From Isoetes taiwanensis (taxonomy: Eukaryota; Streptophyta; Lycopodiopsida; Isoetales; Isoetaceae): a stretch of DNA of 64,000 nt. Position numbers and translations under genes: made by a program. The notes beneath the pieces are model-generated. The model was not told the origin of the DNA. It made no database searches and worked only from the letters and a program-made list of their open reading frames with translations. Each line of letters opens with the position of its first letter. Position 1 is the first letter of the stretch. Where the stretch lies: assembly GCA_021234155.1 (NCBI GenBank), contig JAJEKV010000101.1, positions 1,865,332 to 1,929,331 of the forward strand, written 5' to 3'. Shown one piece after another: positions 1 through 9,079 of the stretch.

Positions 1-783
1 GCCTGTGCACTTCTGGACAACACTGCTGCCAGTATGGCTAAAGTTCTCTACACGCATGTTATCACGCGTTTCGGTTGTCCCATGCAACTGGTCAATGATC
101 ATGGTGTGCACTTTGTCAATCACACCATCAAGGAGTTGACGGATTATTTGCACATTCATCACAGAAAAAGCACACCCTATTATCCTCAAAGGAATGGCTT
201 GGCCGAAAGTACAAATAAGACTCTCATTACCATCTTGAAGAAATTTTGCGATGCTTCTCGCACTGATTGGCAGGATAAACTACCTACTGTTCTCTGGGCT
301 TACAACACCAGTTTCAAAATTGCCACTGAACACATCCCTTTCAAGTTGGTTTATGGTCAGGAAGCTCTCATGCCTTTTGAATATATTCTTCCAGCACTCC
401 GCCTTCAATTGGCTACTATGCATGATCCTCCTGCGACACTTCAAGAACGAGTCTATCAATTACAACAATTGGATGAGCTTCGCAAAGATGTCTATCTTTG
501 TGTTCTAATTGGACAACAATTGCGAAAATCGTGGCATGACAAACACCTCAAAGCAAAGACATTCAAGGAAGGAGACTTGGATTCCTGATACAAAAGTTTT
601 CTGGGCAAATTGAAGTTTCGATGGCTTGGTCCTTATCAGATTATTCAAGTGGTGCAACCTAGTGTCTTTAAACTTGCTGAACTAGATGGCACTCCATTAC
701 CTACTCTGGTTAATGACTTTCGCCTCAAAATTTTCCACACAGACACAACGCAAGATCATTCAGACACAGAGACAAATGAGTGA
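1..783 (+). pseudogene. Ty3/gypsy integrase C-terminal part, open at window edge
   Basis: The frame is open from base 1 and ends at a TGA at 781-783, with one in-frame TGA at 586-588. It encodes the second half of a retroviral-type integrase core. The second catalytic Asp lies in NDHGVHF (Asp codon 97-99) and the Glu in YYPQRNGLAESTNKTL, as in plant Ty3/gypsy elements. After the internal stop the same frame continues with the family's C-terminal GKLKFRWLGPYQI motif, so the stop breaks a once continuous pol frame. No chromodomain, polypurine tract or 3' LTR is recognised before 830. In life the protein would join element cDNA to host DNA. The first catalytic Asp and the reverse transcriptase would lie left of the window. 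Clearly a dead fragment; the family assignment is secure. Confidence 0.9.
586..588 (+). other. In-frame stop codon in the integrase
   Basis: A TGA follows GDLDS at the point where relatives read on through the GD-(L/V)-VL segment. The next 64 codons stay in frame and keep recognisable family sequence, so this is a nonsense mutation rather than the natural end. Confidence 0.85.
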
Positions 784-829
784 GTAGGCAGATATTTTAT
801 TATATATAATAAGCAGCGCAAAAACAAAA

Positions 830-1400
830 TTGGGTGCCGCAGCGCGACGTCACGTCGTAGGTGCAACATATGATCGACATCTTTGACGTTCCACACACGT
901 TTCTAATATGTTCTTGAGATGTTTTATCAACGTTGCTTATATGTTCGTGTGATATTCTCGTAACGTCGCATAATACTCTCTAAAACTGTCACATCAACGA
1001 CGTGCTTTCGAGTCACCCGCGTTTTTCTTACATCTTTAAGATGTGGCTTGTAAGTCACAAAAACGTGGCAAATACGTCGCAGGAACGTCGCTGGTATGTT
1101 TCCAACATGTTCCTTATATGCTTCAAATACATTGTCTTTACGTCCCAAATACATGGTAATTATGTTTTATTCATGTGTCATTTTTATTTTATTATTTGAA
1201 TGTCAAATATTTGACGTCACATTTGGCATGCCACATGGCTTTTACTAATGACGTTTAGTGACGTCTTATTGACGTAAGTTAGACGTCGCTAAACACGTTG
1301 CAAGCATGTTGCATTTACGTCCCCTTTTTTTGTTTTTTTTGTTTTTTTTTGTTTTTCTTTTTTTTTTTAAATTAATCCCATGACGTTTTCTTGCGAGCAT
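830..1400. repeat. GACGT-rich subterminal region of a CACTA-like transposon
   Basis: This 570-base stretch has no gene but many scattered copies of GACGT, ACGTC and ACGTCGC in both orientations, for example near 855, 965, 1065, 1085, 1215, 1250 and 1280. Plant CACTA (En/Spm) elements have subterminal arrays of short direct and inverted motifs that bind their own regulatory protein. Next to the minus-strand multi-exon gene at 1.6-4.1 kb, the natural reading is the 3' subterminal region of such an element. No CACTA terminus was pinned down and the 5' end was not found. A T-rich tract follows at 1325-1370. Confidence 0.5.
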
Positions 1401-1609
1401 GGCGTATATGACATGTTTTTATTGCGACGTATATTAATTTTAATAAAAAAAAGAAATTAGTACAAAAATCACAATTATAAAGAATATATTCATATATAAA
1501 AACAGAAAACCGATATATTAATATTATGTCACGTACAATAGAAACATATATGTCATGAAGATAATCATATGCAAAATAAAGATACTAAATGTTAAAAGAA
1601 GTCACATGT

Positions 1610-4110
1610 TTATAAGACATCGTATATATGCTCATCATTAGAATTTTTAGAGTGGTCATTCTCAGATATTGCATCATCGTCACCGTCCTCGTCATCATCA
1701 TCCTCAACATCGTTATCATCATTATTATTGTCCTGGACAGCAGTAGAGCATTCACCTTGATGATGTAGTGCATCGTTAGCAAGGGCCCTATCAAGTTCTC
1801 CAACAGCATCCTAAAACATATTATAATAAGCATCCAAATATAAATGAGAAAACAAACTATACAAAGTTAAATTAAAAATATAATAGAACAAGTCAAATAA
1901 AAAGAATCACTCACATTATCATTCGATGCTCTTGGCAAAGTACCATTAGCAGTTAGCCTTCGAAAGAGCTCAGTAGCTCCAAATTCACCTGCCACTTTAA
2001 TGTACTCATTTGTGGGTCGAAATCCATATACTCTCTCTTATAGCAATACGACACGTAAGTTGAAGAGTAGGAACATAACTTTAATGACAATGAAATCTAA
2101 AAAAAAGGGAACCTACAAATCTATATATAAATGATGGTCTTCCACCAGAACCCAGGTGCGAGGGTTTACGAGTACTTCTTGTTGCTTCGGCTGTTCGTTG
2201 TGAATGCTTTTGCTCTGAATCCTTTGCTCATTGCAATGCAATCTACAAACCATATAAGAAAATTAGTTGGTGGTTGAGCCTTATAACGAACGAAAGCGTT
2301 TAAAGTACTTAATATACCTTGAAGTCGTTTGCACTTATATTCTCAGGTACAGGCACTTTTGACCAATCAAGGAAGTTCTTTTTGTCCCTCTTTAGTTTCT
2401 TAATAATGTGTTCCCTTCATAAATAACAACAATTAGAATAAGCAATCTAAAATAAACAAGTATCAAACTCATCAATAATATTTGCTTACCTTTTCCTCCT
2501 CAGATAACTACCCATCATGCGAGTTATAATTTTCCAATTGAAGTATTTGTACTTTTTTATAGCAGGAAATTCCCGACGTAATGCCTCACGCACGTCTTCT
2601 ATTTCTCATTGGTTGTATCCTCCAGGCCACTCCCCATCTAGACTAAATATGTGAGAAATTTTTACATCCACCAAATTGTATAACCTGTTGTAAAACAGAT
2701 CGCCCCACACGTTCCTTTCTGGAATGTGTTCACTACAATAAAAAGAAAAAAGAGTGTATGAAAATGGAGATCTTCATCATCTAAACTTAGCAAAAGTTTT
2801 ACACTTACAAAGAAAACCTAGGGCCTTCATCCGGTTTTTCTCGTGCATCTTGAACGACCACCTCTGACTCATCTCGATCCTTTTGTTTCTTATGATGACT
2901 ACGTATGTCATTACCAACTCCAACATCTTGTGGTCGTGCTCCACTTGATTTAGTCCTGCAAGGTAAGATATATCATATGATTAAAATAAACATTCTTAAG
3001 AAGTGAATTGGTGGCTTCCAACGATCTAAAATAGTGTGATTCAAATTAAAAAAGAAAATATAACCACCACAAAATTTACAAAACCAAAAGAATCAAATTA
3101 ATTGCATCAAAAGCATCTACTTGTCAAATAAGAGGTATAAACATGCATGCATAATAGAGTTTGTAAAGAAAAGCTGTAATTCTTAGATAATAAAAAAGAA
3201 TGGGACGTAAACATACTTTTGAAAGTCTTTTTCAAGGTTCCTTGGTACATGCAAGTTCGTGCTTTTCGTCCTGCGCCTATCGCTTTCGTGCACGCTATTA
3301 TCACTACTACGCCTTGAAGCGTCAAAACTTTGTTGTGGCATACTAGCCATAAACATATGCCACTACTTGGCTAAGCATCTCAACACTCAAATCGGCAATA
3401 CAAGGAGGTGGTTGAGGTGGTTGATTGTCTTGAGGTGCTAGTTGATTGCTTGGAGGTGGCCCTAAAATATAATAATCCAGAATTAAAAACAAAAAGAAAT
3501 GTCAGATTTTCATAAGCAATAACAAGAAATAAACAAGTGAAATTCATGGAATAAACCTGAGTTGTGGTCATCCACTACTCGATCATTGTTATGTGGAGGT
3601 GGTCTTCCCCTGCTACCACTGCCTCGTTGATTGCCTTGAGAATGTGGCTGCCCTGAAATGAATGTTAAAAGCCTTTAAGTAATGATAAGAAATAAACAAG
3701 CCACTTGGGAGGAATTTATTGAATATACCTGAAGTGTGGTCACTCAACGATCATTGTTTTGTGATAGCCCTCTATTCCTAGTCTTTCTATGGTCTAGACC
3801 ACGAAAAACATTTTTAACAAACATGGCATGAATTATAAATAAAATAAGAAAATAACATCATTACCACGCCGGTGAGGTGCTCCTGCAGCTTGAGCTTCAG
3901 GAGGAAAGAGAAGGGACCATACAAATGTACATATAGCTGCACAAAGCATGGGAAGCATTAGATCGAATATAAATACACAAGAGAGGGATGACAAAATAAA
4001 GTTCATACCAAAGAGAAGCACCGACATAATAGTAGTCCGGGTTGAACAATGATTGAATCCGAAGATTAGCGCAAGCACCACAAGACAAGGCCACCCATCT
4101 CGCCACAAAT
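1610..4110 (-). pseudogene. Multi-exon transposon gene, CACTA-like accessory protein
   Basis: Several exons with consensus splice sites can be read on the minus strand. The last exon (1810 to 1610) starts after an AG and ends in a strongly acidic tail (VEDDDDEDGDDD, then EHIYDVL and a stop). The preceding exon ends at 1915 before GTGAGT, in phase 0. An exon at about 2735-2490 holds PERNVWGDLFYNRLYNLVD and FNWKIITRMMGSYLRRKR before GTAAGC, with an in-frame TGA at 2606-2608. Others include a charged exon near 2815-2960 and Ser/Pro/Gln-rich exons at 3230-3660. The composition (low-complexity N-terminus, basic middle, acidic C-terminus) resembles non-transposase ORFs of plant CACTA elements, but I cannot name a family. 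At least one stop and a frame change near 3345 show that it is dead. Confidence 0.45.
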
Positions 4111-4319
4111 CCAAAAAATCATAATTGAGATACTTGAGATACTCGCCACAAATCTGTTATATCAGAATACTTGACACTTGCCACAAATCTTTTGTAAATT
4201 ACCAATAAGCCTGAGATAATAAGCTATTTTTGCAATGCACAATACTTGCTACAAATCCAAAAAATTACCAATAAGCATGAGATAAGAAACCAACCTGGAA
4301 GTTGTGAGCCTGAATTAAT

Positions 4320-4565
4320 CTTTCAGGCATGCATAGAAAGGCATGCAGTTAGTAAAATTAAAAATACTCCTATTGCTTTATGCCCAAGAACTTGCAGCTG
4401 GGGAGCCCAAGATATGATCATCCCCTGATTCTCTATACTTTCTTTTATATTCTTCAAATAGTAATCTGGAACATCTGCCACGAAATCTGTTTTAAAAACC
4501 CATAAAAATGACTGCTTGCTGATTCTTAATGCCTGCACTAATTCTTCAACTTGAAAGGCAGAAAT
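4320..4565 (-). pseudogene. UDP-glycosyltransferase fragment
   Basis: Minus-strand reading gives VEELVQALRISKQSFLWVFK and then ISWAPQLQVLGHKAIGVF. This is the family-1 plant glycosyltransferase C-terminal domain, covering the LSKEQ-to-FLWV segment and the first half of the PSPG box, which binds the UDP-sugar. The motif breaks just after VGVF, where relatives continue with THCGWNS; here the frame gives unrelated residues and a stop. Only about 80 of some 480 residues remain and the upstream side runs directly into unrelated plus-strand sequence. Such enzymes glycosylate small molecules in the cytosol. A truncated gene relic. Confidence 0.75.
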
Positions 4566-5300
4566 GTGCTGGCACTAAGCGCCAAATATGATGCACCGTC
4601 TCCATCTAATATTCCTGCGGGCAGTAAGGGACCTATTGGCAGAGCTTCCAATGAATACCATGACTTTGATTATTACAAGGAAAAGGCTGCCCTTGATGAG
4701 GAAGACATGAAGGAATTGAACCGTCTATGTCAACCCTACATCAACATCAAGCTAAAAGCGTGCATCCCAAAACCCTTCCCTTCCCTCAACGCGCTATGGC
4801 ACTTAAGAGGAAGCTTGGATTCGTGGTCCCATTTAAGGCCGATGATAGCTCCCTCCATTCCCCGGGTAACATTGGGACACAAGGGATTTGGTGGTCCGGA
4901 ACCGCACTTGGGTCCGTGGCACTATTTGCCATCAATATGATTGAAGACCCCACCCTTTTTATGAGAAAGCCGACATAGAGCAGTACAAGACGCGTTCCGG
5001 ACATGACCGACTGGATACTTTCGGTTTCCTTGTGTTTTGCATGTTTGGGCAATCGCATAAACCGCTGCCTCCCAATGGGCAACCGATATTAACTTCACCA
5101 ACAAGATCTTGTACTCCATATACGAAGCTTGAACATGAGTGTAGACTTGGTTTGCCAAGGCACCAAGCTTTGCCAATATGGTTTTGGTTTTGGTTTCAAG
5201 ATCGGCTGTAGACTGACAAGTGGTGGTCTAGCTTAACATCATTATATGGACAGTTCATGATTTCTCAAGAGCGATGGAACCCCGAAGGGCGGCGATTTAT
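4551..5300 (+). other. Unrecognised coding trace spread over two frames
   Basis: A 129-codon open frame (4551-4940) has a protein-like N-terminal half (SAKYDAPSPSNIPAGSKGP, then DYYKEKAALDEEDMKELNRL). Around 4750 the plausible reading moves to another frame (AMALKRKLGFVVPFKADDS, then SGTALGSVALFAINMIEDP), continuing to about 5080. The composition looks coding but I recognise no family. The shift suggests a frameshifted gene relic. It may belong with the two-exon ORF that follows at 5447. Confidence 0.3.
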
Positions 5301-5446
5301 GGAGGATGTGCCATCGATGGACAAAGTCAAAGAATGATGGTGCGACAGTCCTATACATAGAATTCCTATCCTACCAAGGGTTATCAAGTACTTCATAACC
5401 AAATTTTGGTCAAGAAGATCAAATTGTATCTGAAAGTGGTACATGA

Positions 5447-6160
5447 ATGGCCTCGTTTCTCTCGGGGGCTATGTCAGAGGGAATGAAACCTATATTCGTG
5501 GTTGGAAATAAGGACATGGTTGAAACCATTCGGTCATACCTGGATCTGCTTCATGAGCATTTCAAAGGGAGGAAGACAAATGGAAGCAGTAAGGACGATG
5601 ATGACGAAGACAAACCTGAGAGCGAGGGAGACAAACATGACGGAGACGAGAATCTCGAGGGTTTAGACCAGAATGCTGCGGAACAAATTCTTAAGAATCT
5701 GAAATTGAGGTGAGTTCACTTTGCTCGTCTGTTTTCTCGACTTCATGAAGTCGAAACCTTTCCATTCTCGACTCGCGAGTCGAGAAAACGTTTCCTATCC
5801 GACATCTCTCATTATTTCAGGAACATCGAACGCAACGACTCCGGATCATTGTCAATATCTAGTGGCGGTTCAACATCCACGGAGGTTGGGGTAGGAGCAT
5901 ATTCAATGAAAAGCCGCTGGCGCGAAAGTGGAGAAGCCCGGGTGGACAGTGTCACGGTAGCTCCAGAGGCACTTCCACGCGAGGCATTCCACACTCTTCA
6001 AAGTTGCCCCCAAGGCTTACAAATGGCCAAGAAAGAAGCCCCGCTAGTTAATCCCCTAAGGTGGACCACCTACCAAGATGATGTAATCAGAAGTGACAAA
6101 GAAGACCCGCCATGGTCTCAAGGTCCATGTAAAATACATTGTACCTATTCAATTTATTAA
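5447..6160 (+). CDS. Two-exon ORF of unknown function
   Basis: Exon 1 (5447-5709) encodes a protein with a Lys/Asp/Glu-rich stretch (GSSKDDDDEDKPESEGDKH) followed by EGLDQNAAEQILKNLKL. It reaches a GTGAGT donor at 5710, and a TTTCAG acceptor ends at 5820. Joining AG to G restores the frame exactly and continues through NIERNDSGSLSISSGGSTS to a stop near 6160, about 200 residues in all. The start is uncertain because the frame could be entered from upstream coding. No domain is recognised and the acidic region suggests a disordered or nuclear protein. It could be part of a transposon. Correct splice phase argues that it was once translated. Confidence 0.4.
5710..5820 (+). other. Short intron carrying nested palindromes
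   Basis: The 111-base intron (GTGAGT...TTTCAG) contains a perfect 18-bp palindrome at 5737-5754 centred on TTCATGAA, and a perfect 22-bp palindrome at 5765-5786 centred on CTCGCGAG. The outer decamers at 5731-5740 and 5779-5788 are also mutually complementary, so the whole block can fold either as two hairpins or as one enclosing stem. Confidence 0.7.
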
Positions 6161-6169
6161 TAAAAATTC

Positions 6170-7260
6170 TTTTTCAACTAGAGCTTTGGTATCAATCTTT
6201 AATGAATTTCCTTTGTTTCAGTTGCATTGTTCTTGTTCTCGACTCGCTATCCAGGGATAACTGGAGGAAAGCTTCGATGCAGAGTTCTAGACATAAATTC
6301 GAATTAAGGATAGTTCTTGGGTCGGGGTACTCCTTTTCGTGTAAATTAACAGAGTTCCGAAAAAAAATGGGAATGGAATGAGTCCCACTTTAATTAAATA
6401 CGACTTATCCATCATCATCATAATAACATATGAAAGAGAATTTAACCATTCCATCTATTCAAAGACGTGTTAGCGGAAGTACAAGCTATCTAGGGACTAA
6501 CCAGTCTCTTGGCTGGAGCCATTATCATGGAAAGCCTCCATTCGTGAGGTCTGTTCACAACAGTTGGTAGCTGCTCCTCCTCTACTCTTCCCCAATCGTT
6601 TTTGGGCAGAAATGGGGGTAGGGCCCCAATTTCTCCTCCCAAATTGGCAAGTCCCACTTGGCCAATTGGTTTGGTCCAGGTGGCGCTTCCCTGTTGGTTC
6701 CATTTAACTAATTATAATCTAATTAGCATAATTAGGTTATTTATCTACTAATTTTATTAGCATAGCTAATAAAATGCCCTTTAAGTGAACCCAAGTTATC
6801 CCCTATTAACCCTTAGGGGTCTAGTTAAATACTGGTGACGTGTCATACTATGCATACGTATACAGTATAAATACCTAGAACGTCACACACAACATCAAGT
6901 ATAGGATGTTATAACTTCACACATAACTGCACAATTAAAATTGTGCCAAATCTAGAGCCCAGTCATAAAGATAAGAGGATTCAACTTGAAGAAAACAAGC
7001 CGTGCAAAGGATGTAGCAAATATTTCACTAGCAAGCTTGGTAATTTAGAATAATTATTAGAAACGTACATGGTAGAACAAACATGTTATTATTTCAAGCA
7101 ATGCAAGTATATGGAACCAATGCTTGCTGTACAACAGCAAATGTACGTAGTTACACCTTCCTGTATAAATTGCAAACCACTATTGAAAAGGTGCGTACTT
7201 ATAGCTTCCTACATAAATTGTGAACTCCAACTAGCAAAGTGATCTGCGCACTGACATAAA
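6170..7260. other. Non-coding stretch with promoter-like or LTR-like DNA
   Basis: No credible gene is seen. The part at 6700-6930 is AT-rich and holds a TATA-like TATAAATA near 6868, preceded by TGACGTGTCA. This would suit a promoter or the U3 region of a decayed LTR, but no matching second LTR, primer-binding site or target duplication was found. Confidence 0.25.
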
Positions 7261-7264
7261 TTGT

Positions 7265-8150
7265 AGACTTAAGCAAGGCATTCCACTTTGAAGACTTTTG
7301 CTGGAATGGTATTATCTTGATAAGATGTCTCTCTCATAAACTACTCTGAACGTCCAAGCATCTCAACCATACATTCATAACACTTAGTCATTTGTGTCAT
7401 CATGTGATCTTTGCTAATTGAATAAAAACAATAGCATCTCCTATCTATGGCCCATGTAACTGCCAACTGAGAAAGACTCTGATTTGGTCATATGCCTTCT
7501 TGCAACATTCTATCAAATAATAATAAAGCTTTTTCTCCATAACCATGATGACCATATGGAATCACAACATTTCTCTTTTTAACTTCCTAAAAAGCAGACC
7601 TGCTTTCTTCATGTTTCCACATTTTTCATACATATTCACAAAGTACATTTGCCGCAGGAATATTTGTTTAAAATACAAATTCGAAGTAATTTTATTTGGT
7701 CTTGCTCTTTGGCCTTCCATCTCTTGATAGAGTTCTAAAGCCTGCTTTCCATTTCCATATTGGGCATATGATGTAATTATAGAAGCCCCAATGATCAAAT
7801 TCTTCCATTGAAGGCTATCAAATGTTCTCTGGGTAATATTTAACATTCCACACTTTTCATGCATATCAATATGGCATTCATAAGTGCAAAATTTGATTTA
7901 TAATCATCATCAATAATACGTGCATGAATTAGCTTACCTTTGGCGCCTGTTGTCAAGAAACTGGAAGCATTAACTTATCTTACCGAGCCTCACGTTTCGC
8001 ATTTGCCTAAAAAGATTAAGAGCCTTTTTACCATGCCCATGGTGTGCAACTAACATTCCAGGAAATTGTGTTTCTAACTCTCATGCTAATGAACACCCAC
8101 TATGCATTATTCAAGCTACCACACTTACTGTACATATTGAAAACTGGAGG
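7265..8150 (-). pseudogene. Pentatricopeptide repeat (PPR) pseudogene
   Basis: Minus-strand translation gives successive PPR signatures of the PLS class. They are MYSKCGSLNNA near 8140, GKLIHARIIDDDYKSNFALM near 7930, ASIITSYAQYGNGKQALEL near 7790, VNMYEKCGNMKKAGLLF near 7620, GEKALLLFDRMLQEGI near 7520 and YECMVEMLGRS near 7350. Such proteins bind organellar RNA and guide editing or processing in plastids and mitochondria. Stops and frame changes occur between and inside the motifs, the N-terminus is missing and no intact E/DYW end is present. A clear relic of one gene. Confidence 0.85.
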
Positions 8151-8257
8151 CTATGCTTCTATATGATATCATCTGTACAGAACTTACTATGGATGTTCAA
8201 TTATCTAGGGTTGTGTCTATATCAGACAAGGAAGTAGTTAACAAACTAGAAGACAAG

Positions 8258-8322
8258 ATAGAGGATTTTGTGCTTGCATGCTTTGATAGAGGATTTTGTG
8301 CTTGCGTAAAGCATGCTAGAAC
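8258..8322. repeat. Short tandem duplication
   Basis: GATAGAGGATTTTGTGCTTGC occurs at about 8258 and again at about 8284, followed each time by a related GCATGC-containing tail. Nothing else is recognised between 8330 and 8860. Confidence 0.7.
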
Positions 8323-8860
8323 TTCTGCTCTGTAGGCTTGATTAGCTATGTGAGCCTATGATCTCCGGTTCTAAAAAACATGTTGCAGCTTTTGAAACAT
8401 ATATTCAGGGAGAGTTAACTCATTTGATTGAAATGCAGATGAGTGATAACATCTCAAAAATACATTTATACTCATTAATGGAGGCGATTCGAATTAGATT
8501 AGAGTCCTTGTGTCGATACACAGATTAGACATATCATTTTTCTCCGTCTTGTAGAAATGTCGACTCCTCTAAAACTCTGACACAAAGGAAATGTTTAAAG
8601 AGCAAAGAATTAACAGCTAAGGCATAAAAAGGGGAGGCCTCACCCAAAGAAGAAGTCGAGCTCTATTGAAGAAGAGGGGGATCCAATTTCCATGGATTTT
8701 CAATTTCTCACAACCGTTAGATTATAAATTAATAGATGTAATGGATAGGCTAGAATTGGAGAGATTGTTGGAGGGTGGGATAGGCAAGCCTGCTAACTAT
8801 GCACAATAAAATAAGAGCTTTAGTTCATAGTCAATTGGAATACAATTGTCATTGATGTAT

Positions 8861-9069
8861 GGCGGCATGGAATGTGGGAAGCAGATTCCAGGGCCCCGTG
8901 ACCGGCGGGAGCCGGGAGCGGGTCTGGAATCTGCGACCACATTCCATGCCGCCACAACATGGCAACTGGGAGTTCTGATTGATTTTTACCTGCTGGTGAC
9001 CGCTTGAGCGGGATTGCTGTGCCTCTTTCTATTCCGGAGGCGGAATCGTCGACCCAGTTGCCATGTTGT
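8861..9069. mobile_element. Double-hairpin foldback element beside the PAL stop
   Basis: Two hairpins lie back to back. Hairpin A pairs GGCGGCATGGAATGTGG (8861-8877) perfectly with 8937-8953, with an inner stem pairing 8881-8890 with 8925-8934. Hairpin B starts at the next base and pairs ACAACATGGCAACTGGG (8954-8970) perfectly with 9053-9069. A diverged copy of the same layout lies at 22471-22648, and the related locus near 28.03 kb lacks it, so it behaves as a mobile insertion. It ends 11 bases from the PAL stop codon and is probably transcribed within the PAL 3' UTR. No ORF is present; it is likely non-autonomous. I cannot assign it to a known superfamily. Confidence 0.7.
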
Positions 9070-9079
9070 TTAGTATAGT

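Noticed and set aside
6497-6703. 68-codon minus frame (PISAQKRLGKS region)
   Set aside because: Too short, with no family match and no splice context.
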